NCBI RefSeq assembly: GCF_902626525.1
Contig: NZ_CACOFR010000002.1
Span: forward strand, 82,719-146,718
Length of the DNA stretch: 64,000 nt
Source of the DNA: an uncultured Prochlorococcus sp.
Lineage (GTDB): Bacteria > Cyanobacteriota > Cyanobacteriia > PCC-6307 > Cyanobiaceae
Reading direction: 5' to 3'
The notes below the pieces were generated by a model that saw only the letters and a list, made by a program, of their open reading frames with translations, had not been told where the DNA came from and made no database searches. Position numbers and translations under genes: made by a program. Positions 8,854 to 17,665 of this stretch are shown piece after piece. Numbering within the stretch: the stretch's first letter is position 1; each line of letters starts with the position of its first letter.

Positions 8854-10469
8854 ATCTTTAGATAAATTTTGAATTTATTTACCCTAAAACATTTAGTGAG
8901 TAAAAAATAAACTATAAAAAAAATTAGAGACCCAAAAGTTAATATTAAAATATTTCCGGAATTTGAATTTAAGCTTTTTGTATTTTGGAGAATATTAAGA
9001 CAAAGTATACTGTCAATAAGAACTGCTAATGACATAAGGATAATTTTTCTCATTAAATCCAAATTAGGAAGATGGATATTTTCATTTCGCAAATTTAATG
9101 AAAGTAAAATACAAACTATGATGTTTACCATTACGGAAGACAAAATAATTCCTACAACTCCAAAATTATATGGTGAAAAATTCCCAACATTTTTTATTGG
9201 TGCACCAATAAAAAACCAATCAAAAAAAATATTGAGTACTATCCCTGCAAATGATAACTGAAAAGGGAATTTTGTTTTTTCTATTGAGTAGTAAGTCCTT
9301 ACTAATAAATCCTTAAAAAGGTAAAAAGGTATGCCAACTGCATAAGCAATTAATATATTTTTTACTTTTAATGTTGCGGCATAATCAAAAGCTCCTCTTT
9401 GAAAAAATAACTGTACAATCTGGTTATTAAAAATTATAAAAAATCCAGTCAATAATATAGTTGTTAGGAAACAGTACTCTATTCCAGAAATCAATTTTTT
9501 TTGAAGGCCTCTATTATCTTTGTAATTTCTTAACTTAGAAAATTCTGGAAGTAATGGCAAAATTAAAGAGTTGGATAAAATTCCTAAAGGAGCTTGTATA
9601 AGAAAGTTTCCGTAAGCCAGTCCCGATGCAGCACCTTGAAAACTTGAAGCAAAAAACATATCAATAAAAACATTTATTTGACTGAGACCTGATGATATAG
9701 ATGCAGGGATAATTAGTTTAAAAATCCTTCTTTCTTCATTTTGAAATACTTGGAAAGTTGAATCTAATTTCAAGAGACCAATTTTATTGATTTCCCAGAT
9801 TTGAAGAATAAACTGGATAAAAGTTCCTGTTAAAGTTGCATATGCTAGTAATCCCGTGTAAATGAGAAAATTTGAAGATGTATTTTCTTGGATGAATATC
9901 CAATTAATTAAAATAAAAAAAATAGTTATTACGCTTGTTATGGCTGGGCTTATACTTGATAAAAAGAATTTGCCTCTAGAATTTAAGGCGCCAAAGCTTA
10001 AACCTATGAAGCCAGATAAAGGGATACAAGGGGTAAGTATTCTTAATTGATAAGTGGCTATAGATTTAGCCTCGTAACTCAAATTAGGAGCAAGTATATT
10101 TATTAATAAACTGGAATTAAGATAGATTAATATGGCTAAAAAGATTAATAGAATTGTGAGTCTTATGCTTACTTTAGTTAGAACTATCCCTCCATTTTTT
10201 TTGTTAAGTGGAGTAAGTACTGCTACTACTGCATTATGTAAAGGACCATTAATTCCTCCAATAATTATCAGCAAAAAACCTGGAATTATATAGGCATAAT
10301 TAAATGCGTCGTATGTTAAACCAACCCCAAAAGCAGCAGCTATAAATATTTGTCTTATACATCCAACTACTTTACTAAGACTAGTACCAAAAGAAATTGA
10401 AAAAACATTATTTTTAAAAAATAAATTCATATGGCTTTGTCTAAATTTTTCAAGAAGATTAAGTTTCAA
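8850..10469 (-). CDS. murJ: Lipid II flippase MurJ (MviN family)
   Basis: Integral membrane protein of 539 residues with about 14 hydrophobic helices, transporting lipid-linked peptidoglycan precursor across the inner membrane. The N-terminal SFGTSLSKVVGCIRQIFIAAAFG and central ASISSGLSQINVFIDMFFASS segments, with the GAFDYAATLKV loop, are typical of MurJ/MviN. It overlaps the upstream-facing DUF3181 gene tail-to-tail by four bases and is divergent from sfsA with a 31-base spacer, so the two promoters must lie close or overlap. Confidence 0.94.
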   Translation of the reverse strand: MKLNLLEKFRQSHMNLFFKNNVFSISFGTSLSKVVGCIRQIFIAAAFGVGLTYDAFNYAYIIPGFLLIIIGGINGPLHNAVVAVLTPLNKKNGGIVLTKVSIRLTILLIFLAILIYLNSSLLINILAPNLSYEAKSIATYQLRILTPCIPLSGFIGLSFGALNSRGKFFLSSISPAITSVITIFFILINWIFIQENTSSNFLIYTGLLAYATLTGTFIQFILQIWEINKIGLLKLDSTFQVFQNEERRIFKLIIPASISSGLSQINVFIDMFFASSFQGAASGLAYGNFLIQAPLGILSNSLILPLLPEFSKLRNYKDNRGLQKKLISGIEYCFLTTILLTGFFIIFNNQIVQLFFQRGAFDYAATLKVKNILIAYAVGIPFYLFKDLLVRTYYSIEKTKFPFQLSFAGIVLNIFFDWFFIGAPIKNVGNFSPYNFGVVGIILSSVMVNIIVCILLSLNLRNENIHLPNLDLMRKIILMSLAVLIDSILCLNILQNTKSLNSNSGNILILTFGSLIFFIVYFLLTKCFRVNKFKIYLKI

Positions 10470-10500
10470 TTATATTTGATTTTTAATTAACGACATATTC

Positions 10501-11253
10501 ATGAAATATCGGATAGCTGAATTTGATCCATTAATTGAAGGGATTTTAATTAAGAGGTATAAAAGGTTTCTTGCGGATATAAAATTAGAGAATGGAGATG
10601 TGGTAACTGCTCATTGCGCTAATACAGGCCCAATGAGAGGACTTTTGGCAGAGGGAGCAAAAGTAAGAATAAGTATCTCTACTTCTCCAAAAAGAAAATT
10701 ACCTTTTACCTGGGAACAGATTTGTGTTTTAGGTACAAATAATGAGGAGGTATGGGTAGGAATTAATACTCTATTTGCAAATAAGTTGATCAAAAAGGTT
10801 ATTGAGAATAACTTGCTAAATGAAATAATTGGAGAAATTGAGACAATTAAATCCGAAGTTCCCTATGGGAAAGATAAAAAAAGCAGAATTGACTTTTTTT
10901 TAACTCCAAAATCTTCAAATCCTGATAAACGTAACGTTTACTTAGAGGTTAAAAATACTACTTGGATAGAAGAAAATGTAGCTCTTTTCCCAGATACAGT
11001 GACCAAAAGGGGCCAAAAACACCTCATAGAATTAAAGGAATTAATCCCTGAAAGTAAAAGTGTTTTAGTATTTTGTATTACAAGAAAAGATCCTAGCTTC
11101 TTCGCACCTGGAGATGATGCAGATCCCGTATATGGCGATCTTTTTAGAGAATCTTTAAATGCAGGAATGATACCAGTCCCATGTTCCTTTGAATTTCACA
11201 AGGACCACATAACATGGAATGGAATTAAACCTTTAAAATTAAAAAAAACATGA
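10501..11253 (+). CDS. sfsA: SfsA family protein
   Basis: A 250-residue protein of the sugar fermentation stimulation family. It shows [27 protein letters not shown] near the start and YLEVKNTTW with VTKRGQKHL, the PD-(D/E)XK-like nuclease core residues, near 155-185. E. coli SfsA was named for effects on maltose genes and binds DNA non-specifically; its task in a phototroph is unclear. It stands alone between divergent murJ and the nitrogen-regulated amt1. Confidence 0.94.
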   Translation: MKYRIAEFDPLIEGILIKRYKRFLADIKLENGDVVTAHCANTGPMRGLLAEGAKVRISISTSPKRKLPFTWEQICVLGTNNEEVWVGINTLFANKLIKKVIENNLLNEIIGEIETIKSEVPYGKDKKSRIDFFLTPKSSNPDKRNVYLEVKNTTWIEENVALFPDTVTKRGQKHLIELKELIPESKSVLVFCITRKDPSFFAPGDDADPVYGDLFRESLNAGMIPVPCSFEFHKDHITWNGIKPLKLKKT

Positions 11254-11321
11254 TATTTAAATATTAAATACTTTTTGTTGAAAAGTTAATAAAAATATTT
11301 TTAGTAGCAACTACAAAATCG

Positions 11322-11335
11322 GTAACAACGACTAC
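11322..11335 (+). promoter_or_regulatory. NtcA binding site upstream of amt1
   Basis: GTA-ACAACGAC-TAC matches the NtcA consensus GTA-N8-TAC exactly. NtcA is the cyanobacterial CRP-family nitrogen activator, and amt1 is a known member of its regulon in Prochlorococcus. The site ends 82 bases upstream of the amt1 ATG. A clean TAN3T box at the canonical ~22-base spacing was not obvious; TAAGTT at 11346-11351 lies closer than usual. Confidence 0.75.
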
Positions 11336-11376
11336 TAGACACTAATAAGTTTTCTGAGCAAAATTGAAATTGAAAG

Positions 11377-11396
11377 AAAACAGTACAAACTGTTTT
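11377..11396 (+). promoter_or_regulatory. Terminator-like hairpin in the amt1 leader
   Basis: Arms AAAACAG (11377-11383) and CTGTTTT (11390-11396) flank a six-base loop, and the right arm runs into a six-T tract (11393-11398). It lies between the NtcA site and the amt1 start, 21 bases before the ATG. It has the outline of a weak intrinsic terminator or attenuator; activity is not shown, and the stem is A+T-rich. Confidence 0.35.
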
Positions 11397-11417
11397 TTGC
11401 AGATCTAATTTTTTTTT

Positions 11418-12896
11418 ATGACCACTGCTTTGCAAACGCCTCAAAGGCGCTCTAGGTCCAAGCTTCAAGATGCAAGTCTTGTAAATGGACCTATGCTCCT
11501 GTTGAGGAGTATTCGAGGATTTAGTTCAAACCGCTCTATGTTGTGGCTTGCTACTGTTCCTGCAGCTCTGTTTGGTTTGGGTTTATTTAATTTGTCAGCA
11601 TATGCGACTGAATTGCCTGAACTGAATGCAGCTTTTTTAGCCAATAACTTATGGCTACTAATCGCAACGATTTTAGTTATCTTCATGAATGCTGGTTTCG
11701 CTATGGTCGAAGCTGGTATGTGTAGATCTAAAAATGCTGTAAATATTCTTGCCAAGAATCTTTTTGTTTTTGCACTTGCTGTAACTGCATATTGGTTTGT
11801 TGGTTTTTCAATTATGTACGGAAAACCAGTTTTGGGTGGCTGGTTTTATTTTAATGGACTTTTCTTTGATCCAAATGTAACACCAGCTATGGTCAATGAT
11901 GCTGCTCTTGTTCCTACTGTTGACTTCCTATTCCAATCAGCTTTTGCTGGGACTGCGGCTACCATCGTTTCCGGACTTGTTGCTGAAAGAGTTAAGTTTG
12001 GTGAGTTTGTGGTTTTTGCTTTAGTTTTAACTGCAATTATTTACCCGATCTCTGGAAGTTGGCAATGGAACTCTATAGTCGAAGGTCAAGAAGGTTGGTT
12101 AAACAAGCTTGGTTTCATAGATTTTGCTGGTTCATCAATAGTCCACTCTGTTGGAGCATGGGCAGGATTAGTCGGAGCTATGTTACTTGGGCCTAGAATC
12201 GGCAAATTTGCTGATGGCAAGCCTCGAGCTATGCCAGGACATAATATGGCTATTGCTACATTGGGAGCACTTGTTCTATGGATTGGTTGGTATGGATTTA
12301 ATCCTGGCTCACAACTCGCAATGGACCAATGGGTTCCATATGTTGCGGTAACAACAACCTTAGCTGCCGCAGGTGGCGCAATTGGTGCAACTGTTATTTC
12401 TACACTAACTTCAGGTAAACCAGATCTAACAATGATCATTAATGGCATACTTGCTGGACTTGTTAGTATAACTGCAGGTTGTGCCAACTTAACTATGGTT
12501 GGTTCATGGGTAGCCGGTCTTGTTGGTGGAATAATTGTTGTATTCTCTGTTGTAGCTCTTGATGCAGCTGAAATAGATGATCCTGTAGGCGCTTTCTCTG
12601 TACACGGAGTTTGCGGAGTTTGGGGTACTCTTGTAATTGGTCTTTGGGGATTCGATATTCAAGATACTGGAGCTGCTCTTGGATTATTCAATGGAGGAGG
12701 TATCAAACAACTTGGGATCCAAGCTATTGGTGCAGGTGCCTACGCTATTTGGGCTTTAGTTACATGTTGGATAGCTTGGTCTGTTATTGGAGGATTATTC
12801 GGAGGTATCCGAGTATCTGAAGAGGAAGAGACTCAAGGTCTAGATATTGGAGAGCACGGAATGGAAGCATATCCAGACTTTGCATCTGCTAAATAA
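11418..12896 (+). CDS. amt1: Ammonium transporter
   Basis: Amt/Rh-family channel of 492 residues that takes up ammonium through the cytoplasmic membrane. After a polar N-terminal extension, a signal-like segment (about 40-66, ending near AYATELP) precedes 11 membrane helices. The twin-histidine pore residues sit in IVHSVGAWAGLVGA and FSVHGVCGVWGTL; GHNMAIATLGALVLWIGW is also diagnostic. Codon use is richer in G+C than most neighbours, as expected of a highly expressed gene. An NtcA site lies upstream and a strong terminator downstream, so it is a single-gene unit. Confidence 0.98.
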   Translation: MTTALQTPQRRSRSKLQDASLVNGPMLLLRSIRGFSSNRSMLWLATVPAALFGLGLFNLSAYATELPELNAAFLANNLWLLIATILVIFMNAGFAMVEAGMCRSKNAVNILAKNLFVFALAVTAYWFVGFSIMYGKPVLGGWFYFNGLFFDPNVTPAMVNDAALVPTVDFLFQSAFAGTAATIVSGLVAERVKFGEFVVFALVLTAIIYPISGSWQWNSIVEGQEGWLNKLGFIDFAGSSIVHSVGAWAGLVGAMLLGPRIGKFADGKPRAMPGHNMAIATLGALVLWIGWYGFNPGSQLAMDQWVPYVAVTTTLAAAGGAIGATVISTLTSGKPDLTMIINGILAGLVSITAGCANLTMVGSWVAGLVGGIIVVFSVVALDAAEIDDPVGAFSVHGVCGVWGTLVIGLWGFDIQDTGAALGLFNGGGIKQLGIQAIGAGAYAIWALVTCWIAWSVIGGLFGGIRVSEEEETQGLDIGEHGMEAYPDFASAK

Positions 12897-12917
12897 ACTA
12901 ATTTGAAATTTATTTTA

Positions 12918-12950
12918 GAAACCTGACATATGTCAGGTTTCTTTTTTTTT
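12918..12950 (+). terminator. Intrinsic terminator of amt1
   Basis: A perfect 24-base inverted repeat (12918-12941; right half ATGTCAGGTTTC) is followed by nine T's (12942-12950), starting 21 bases after the amt1 stop. It is the strongest terminator in the window. The frame that continues upstream of ispH runs through it, which argues against a translation start there. Confidence 0.92.
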
Positions 12951-12986
12951 ACAAATAATTATTTAAAATGTTGTAATATCAGAGAG

Positions 12987-14183
12987 ATGGATACTCAAGC
13001 TGTAAAACATGCTATTCAACACTCAGGTAGATACAACCGGAGAGGTTTTGAATCGCCAACTAAAAGAGCAAAAGCTTTAGGAGAGTCTTATCAGAGTAAT
13101 TTAATAGCATCAATTAGAGAAAATAATTTTAGCTTTGAAAAAGGGAGGTTAAAGATTAGGCTTGCAAAATCTTTCGGATTTTGTTGGGGTGTTGAGAGGG
13201 CTGTGGCAATGGCTTACGAAACTAGAAGACACTATCCTAACGAAACTATTTGGATGACAAATGAAATAATTCATAATCCTTCAGTTAATAATCATCTTAG
13301 TAAGATGAACGTAAAAATAATTGCGGCCAAAAATGGAGTTAAGGATTTTTCACCAGTTTCTTTGGGTGATGTCGTCATTCTTCCTGCTTTTGGAGCTACG
13401 GTTCAAGAGATGCAATTATTACATGAAAAAGAATGTCACATAATCGATACAACTTGTCCTTGGGTTTCTAAAGTTTGGCATACAGTTGAAAAACATAAAA
13501 AACATACCTTTACTTCTATAATCCATGGTAAATATAAACATGAAGAAACACTTGCTACGAGATCTTTTGCTGGAAATTATTTAGTTGTTTTCGATTTAGC
13601 TGAAGCAAAATATGTCTCAGACTACATTGAAGGTAAGGGCGATAAAGATGAGTTTATGAAGAAATTTTCTAAAGCATGTTCTAACGGGTTTGACCCGGAT
13701 ATTCATCTTGAAAGAATTGGCGTGGCTAACCAAACAACAATGCTAAAAAGCGAAACAGAAGAAATTGGAAAGTACTTCGAAAATACTATGTTACGAAAGT
13801 ATGGACCAGCTAATATTAATGATCATTTTCTAGCATTTAATACTATTTGTGATGCTACAGAAGAGAGACAAGATGCTATGTTTTCTTTAGTTGATGAGGA
13901 TTTAGATATCCTTGTTGTAATTGGTGGTTTTAATTCTTCAAACACCACGCACCTGCAGGAAATCGCTATCACTAATAATATAGAATCCTTCCATATAGAT
14001 ATTTCAGATCGAATTTCTGTTGAAGATAACTCTATCTACCATAAACCACTTGAATCTGAACTCGTCCTAAAAAAGAATTTTCTACCTGATGGAAATATTA
14101 ACGTAGGAATTACTTCTGGTGCATCTACTCCTGATAAGGTTGTTGCCGATGTAATTGAAAAGTTAATTGATATAGCCTCCTAA
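12987..14183 (+). CDS. ispH: 4-hydroxy-3-methylbut-2-enyl diphosphate reductase
   Basis: Last enzyme of the MEP isoprenoid pathway, making IPP and DMAPP from HMBPP with a [4Fe-4S] cluster and electrons from ferredoxin. The three cluster cysteines are visible at about 66 ([10 protein letters not shown]), 157 ([10 protein letters not shown]) and 288 ([13 protein letters not shown]), with substrate motifs [12 protein letters not shown] and SGASTPDK. The 398-residue form starting at the ATG at 12987 is chosen: the in-frame ATG at 12930 lies inside the amt1 terminator. The length, with an N-terminal extension before the first Cys, fits cyanobacterial and plastid IspH. Confidence 0.97.
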   Translation: MDTQAVKHAIQHSGRYNRRGFESPTKRAKALGESYQSNLIASIRENNFSFEKGRLKIRLAKSFGFCWGVERAVAMAYETRRHYPNETIWMTNEIIHNPSVNNHLSKMNVKIIAAKNGVKDFSPVSLGDVVILPAFGATVQEMQLLHEKECHIIDTTCPWVSKVWHTVEKHKKHTFTSIIHGKYKHEETLATRSFAGNYLVVFDLAEAKYVSDYIEGKGDKDEFMKKFSKACSNGFDPDIHLERIGVANQTTMLKSETEEIGKYFENTMLRKYGPANINDHFLAFNTICDATEERQDAMFSLVDEDLDILVVIGGFNSSNTTHLQEIAITNNIESFHIDISDRISVEDNSIYHKPLESELVLKKNFLPDGNINVGITSGASTPDKVVADVIEKLIDIAS

Positions 14184-14286
14184 ATTTTGAATATTATTTA
14201 AAATTTTGCTTACTTTTTTAAATTTATTACTCAGAAATTTCCTAAAGATCTACTTTATTAACTAGAATAAGGAAAATTTTTGAACT

Positions 14287-14847
14287 ATGGAAGACAACAC
14301 TCAAACTAATCAGGTTCAAACAGCCAGTATGAATAGAACTAAAGCGCCTCAAAAGGTTGAGGTTGTTGTTGCTAATTCATCTTCAGGCTCAGAAGTAAAT
14401 ATTCTTGGAGAACTATCTATTTTTGTTTTACGAATTGGATTTTGCGCTTTGATGATTCATCATGGCTTAGAGAAACTGCAAGACCCACAAGGTTTTGCTG
14501 AGTTTGTAGTTGGAAAGTACTTCTCATTTTTACCAGGAGATCCTGTTATCTGGACTTTTGGAGCAGCTATTACTCAATTGGTTTGCCCAGCAGGATTGGC
14601 TTTAGGGATATTTGCAAGGCTTTCTTCTCTTGGACTTTTCTCCACAATGGCATTCGCTGTTTATTTTCACCTCTTAGATACTGGTCTAGAAGGGTTCCCA
14701 CTGGCAGTAGTTGAAGGTCACAACTACGCCTTCGAATTGTCCTTTATATATGGTGCTATTTCCTTGTACTTTCTTTGCGCAGGACCTGGAAGACTTTCCT
14801 TATTTAGAAAGACTAATAAGATTACATATTATCCAAAATCAACTTAG
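14287..14847 (+). CDS. DoxX-family membrane protein
   Basis: A 186-residue protein with a Gln/Thr-rich N-terminus of about 40 residues and four hydrophobic helices after it. The first helix has LRIGFCALMIHHGLEKLQDPQGFAE, a DoxX pattern, and the third carries QLVCPAGLALGIFARLSSLGL. Function is not established; DoxX proteins are linked with thiosulfate or thiol oxidation and redox homeostasis in other bacteria. Its stop codon abuts that of purH on the other strand. Confidence 0.85.
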   Translation: MEDNTQTNQVQTASMNRTKAPQKVEVVVANSSSGSEVNILGELSIFVLRIGFCALMIHHGLEKLQDPQGFAEFVVGKYFSFLPGDPVIWTFGAAITQLVCPAGLALGIFARLSSLGLFSTMAFAVYFHLLDTGLEGFPLAVVEGHNYAFELSFIYGAISLYFLCAGPGRLSLFRKTNKITYYPKST

Positions 14848-16401
14848 TTAATGCAAAAAATGCCTTTTTTGAGTAAATATCATTGAAATTCCTTTTGAAT
14901 TACACATATCAATACTATCTTGATCTCTTAAACTTCCTCCAGGTTGGATAATAGCTTTTATTCCATACTTATTTGCAATTTCTACAGTATCTGAAAATGG
15001 TAAAAACCCATCGCTAGCTAATACAGCATCAGTACATAACCCTTCAGCTGCTTTTAATGCAATTTTAGCGGCTCCAACTCTGTTCATTTGTCCAGCTCCA
15101 ATTCCAATGGTTTTTTGTTCTTTTGCAATGACAATTGCATTTGATTTTACGTGTTTGCAAATTTTCCATGCAAATTTTAAATCTAAGTTCATTTGATTGC
15201 TCGGATTCTCTTTAGTTACTGAAATCCAATTTTCAGTATTATCTTCACTTTCATCAGTTTCTTGAACTAGTAATCCTCCCATTATTGATTTAGTAAAAGT
15301 TTGGTTCATTTTTGGAAGTTTATTTTTTGATAACTTTAAAATTCTTAAATTCTTTTTGATTTTTAAAATTTTTAGAGCTTCTTCATCAAAAGATGGAGCG
15401 ACTACGCACTCTAAGAAAATATCCTTAAGGTGAATTGCGGTTTCACTATCAACATTTGAATTAAAAGCAACTATTCCTCCAAACGCACTAACTGAGTCGC
15501 ATTCCAAAGCATTCAAAAATGCTTTGGAAGATGAATTACTTATTGAAGCGCCACAAGGATTATTATGTTTTAGAATTACAGATGCAAATGTGTTTGGTGT
15601 AAGATCATTTTTTTCTTCATAACCAAATTCTAAAACTGTCGAAAGAGCTGACTCGAGATCTAATAGATTGTTATAACTCAACTCTTTACCTTGTAATTGT
15701 TCTGCCGAGTTCCATCCAAGATTACTTAAACCATACCAAAAAGCATTTTGATGAGGGTTTTCTCCATATCTCAAGGTTTTGATTAGTGGATAAGATTCAA
15801 TATATTTGGAAGATTTTAAACCTTTCTCTTTACTCATCCAATTAGATATTGCTGCGTCATAATCAGCTGTATGTTGAAAAGCTTCAAAGGCTAATTTTGC
15901 TTTATATGATTCATTTAAAACGCCTTTTTTAATTTCACTAAGAAATTCTGTATATTGACTAGGATCTACTAAAACGGCAACATCTTTATGATTCTTTGCT
16001 GCAGAACGAATCATTGATGGCCCTCCGATATCGATATTTTCGATAGCATCTTCCCATTTAGATCCTTGTTCCACAGTTTTCTTAAAAGGATATAAATTGA
16101 CGACTACTAGGTCAATTAGCTCAAGTTTGTTAGCCTCTATATCTTTTTTATGTTCTTCATCGGTTCTTTTTGCTAAGATACCTCCATGGATTTTTGGATG
16201 TAAAGTTTTAACTCTTCCTCCAAGTATTTCTGGAGAATTAGTAAAGTCTGCAACTTTAATGACTGGAATCTTAGCTTCTATTAGATGTTTGGCAGTTCCT
16301 CCACTTGATAGAATTTTATAATTCAATTTTTCTACTAATTCTCTACAAAATGGGATTATATTTTTTTTATCAGAGACGCTTACAAGTGCTAATGGTGACA
16401 T
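14848..16401 (-). CDS. purH: Bifunctional AICAR transformylase / IMP cyclohydrolase
   Basis: Catalyses the last two steps of IMP synthesis. The 517 residues hold an MGS-like cyclohydrolase domain (about 1-190, with SSGGTAKHL and GGRVKTLHPKIHGGIL) and the AICAR transformylase domain, whose KHNNPCGAS motif near 280 provides the catalytic Lys-His. GAGQMNRVGAAKIA near the C-terminus is also conserved. It is single-gene, convergent with the DoxX gene and divergent from the esterase gene by 33 bases. Confidence 0.98.
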   Translation of the reverse strand: MSPLALVSVSDKKNIIPFCRELVEKLNYKILSSGGTAKHLIEAKIPVIKVADFTNSPEILGGRVKTLHPKIHGGILAKRTDEEHKKDIEANKLELIDLVVVNLYPFKKTVEQGSKWEDAIENIDIGGPSMIRSAAKNHKDVAVLVDPSQYTEFLSEIKKGVLNESYKAKLAFEAFQHTADYDAAISNWMSKEKGLKSSKYIESYPLIKTLRYGENPHQNAFWYGLSNLGWNSAEQLQGKELSYNNLLDLESALSTVLEFGYEEKNDLTPNTFASVILKHNNPCGASISNSSSKAFLNALECDSVSAFGGIVAFNSNVDSETAIHLKDIFLECVVAPSFDEEALKILKIKKNLRILKLSKNKLPKMNQTFTKSIMGGLLVQETDESEDNTENWISVTKENPSNQMNLDLKFAWKICKHVKSNAIVIAKEQKTIGIGAGQMNRVGAAKIALKAAEGLCTDAVLASDGFLPFSDTVEIANKYGIKAIIQPGGSLRDQDSIDMCNSKGISMIFTQKRHFLH

Positions 16402-16434
16402 TATGGGAAAGTTTGCTTACTTAAGAATATAAAC

Positions 16435-17052
16435 ATGAAATATGATATCAATCATGAATTTGTCTCGATTAGCTCTCAAACTGCAACGCATAGAATTATT
16501 TTGATACATGGTTGGGGAGCTGATGCAAATGATCTTTTAACCTTTGGAAAAGAGTTTACAGAAAAAGTAAATCTTGATTTTGAGGTGATTTCTTTGAGAG
16601 GTCCTAGATTACACCCAAGTGGACAGGGAAGACAGTGGTATGAATTATACCCACATGATTGGGGTGGCGCTGAGGTTGAAGTAAATAAACTTTTAGATAC
16701 ATTAAAAAAATTTGATACTAAGCAAATTTCACTTAGAAATACAATTTTGTTAGGTTTCTCTCAAGGCGCAGCTATGGCAATTGATGCAGGATCTAAATTA
16801 AATTTAGGATTAATTGTTTCTTGTAGTGGTTATCCTCACCCAAACTGGGTCCTAGGAGAAGAGTGCCCACCAATGATTATTAGTCATGGTTTATTTGATG
16901 AGGTGGTCCCCATTAATGCCTCTAGAATTATTTATGAAACGGTAAAAAGGAAGTCTTCTAAATTTTGCAAATTAGTAGAATTTGATGGATGCCATCAAAT
17001 TGATTCAAATTTAATTAAATTTATAAGTTCAAATATCAGTATTATTTTTTAA
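16435..17052 (+). CDS. Alpha/beta hydrolase, phospholipase/carboxylesterase type
   Basis: A 205-residue serine hydrolase of the acyl-protein thioesterase/carboxylesterase family. The oxyanion-loop HGWGADANDL lies near residue 25, the nucleophile serine is in GFSQGAAM near 110, Asp in GLFDEVVP and His in DGCHQIDSN near the C-terminus complete the triad. No signal peptide is seen, so it is probably cytoplasmic. The natural substrate is unknown. It overlaps the DUF3155 gene tail-to-tail by four bases. Confidence 0.88.
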   Translation: MKYDINHEFVSISSQTATHRIILIHGWGADANDLLTFGKEFTEKVNLDFEVISLRGPRLHPSGQGRQWYELYPHDWGGAEVEVNKLLDTLKKFDTKQISLRNTILLGFSQGAAMAIDAGSKLNLGLIVSCSGYPHPNWVLGEECPPMIISHGLFDEVVPINASRIIYETVKRKSSKFCKLVEFDGCHQIDSNLIKFISSNISIIF

Positions 17053-17417
17053 ACGAAAGCATATTCATATTCTTCAATTTCTTCCCAATCATCTGCAGTA
17101 AGTTCTAAACCTTCAAATATTTTGTCTTCACCAATTCCTTCAACCACGACTTTTAGTGATGGAAATAAAAAATGATTTTCTTCCGCATATTGGGCACTAA
17201 ATAAACCTTTTTCACCCCAAAAGAACCTATCAGTAGTATGTTCATTTCTTCGGACGTTGAAAACTGAAGGAGCAGATAATGCATTTTCAGCTATGAATCT
17301 TCTTGCAGCTGTAACTGGTTTATGTTTGCCGGTTTCGATATGATAAATAGGTACATGGGCCATAACTCTTTGCCCAGCCAATCTTCTTCGACTGATTCTT
17401 TTCCTTTTTTTTGACAT
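17049..17417 (-). CDS. DUF3155 protein
   Basis: A 122-residue protein specific to cyanobacteria, function unknown. The first 50 residues are strongly basic (MSKKRKRISRRRLAGQRVMA) and could bind nucleic acid; the second half is acidic and ends in ADDWEEIEEYEYAFV. A good Shine-Dalgarno sequence (AGGAG, ten bases before the ATG) fixes the start, which is unusual in this window. The upstream spacer of about 250 bases contains three inverted repeats. Confidence 0.85.
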   Translation of the reverse strand: MSKKRKRISRRRLAGQRVMAHVPIYHIETGKHKPVTAARRFIAENALSAPSVFNVRRNEHTTDRFFWGEKGLFSAQYAEENHFLFPSLKVVVEGIGEDKIFEGLELTADDWEEIEEYEYAFV

Positions 17418-17444
17418 TGATTGGTACTCCTGAAATTATTAATA

Positions 17445-17473
17445 AGATTAGTCTTAATTATTTTTACTAATCT
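17445..17473 (-). promoter_or_regulatory. Inverted repeat near the DUF3155 start
   Basis: Perfect eight-base arms AGATTAGT (17445-17452) and ACTAATCT (17466-17473) with a 13-base loop, 28 bases upstream of the DUF3155 ATG. It may be an RNA hairpin in the leader or an operator. Two further stem-loops lie at 17508-17526 and 17538-17559. Confidence 0.35.
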
Positions 17474-17537
17474 AATATCTGTGATTTTAAATTCACTTTA
17501 ATTACATAGAGGACCCATCAACCTCTGATGTAGCTTA

Positions 17538-17559
17538 AAATATGATCAAGTTCATATTT
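17538..17559. other. Stem-loop in the DUF3155/sensor-kinase spacer
   Basis: Arms AAATATGA (17538-17545) and TCATATTT (17552-17559) are perfect complements around a six-base loop. A second, smaller stem AGAGG/CCTCT spans 17508-17526. The spacer between the divergent genes (17418-17665) otherwise shows A+T-rich sequence with no frame. Confidence 0.35.
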
Positions 17560-17665
17560 GAGGCCGCAAAAATCAGACCTTCATATATATCTTAATACTT
17601 TTTTCAGATTTTACAAGCCTTTTTCAAATTTTTCTCTAAAAGAATTACTCAAAATTTCATAAATC

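Noticed and set aside
11304..11314. A second GTA...TAC near the amt1 NtcA site
   Set aside because: The spacing is five bases instead of eight, so it does not match the NtcA consensus.
12086..12487. 133-residue frame on the minus strand opposite amt1
   Set aside because: Pro/Ala-rich shadow of a strongly coding region; no family features and no start context.
12930..12986. Upstream in-frame ATG for ispH at 12930
   Set aside because: It lies inside the perfect-stem terminator of amt1 and adds residues (rich in Phe) unlike the family; the ATG at 12987 fits.
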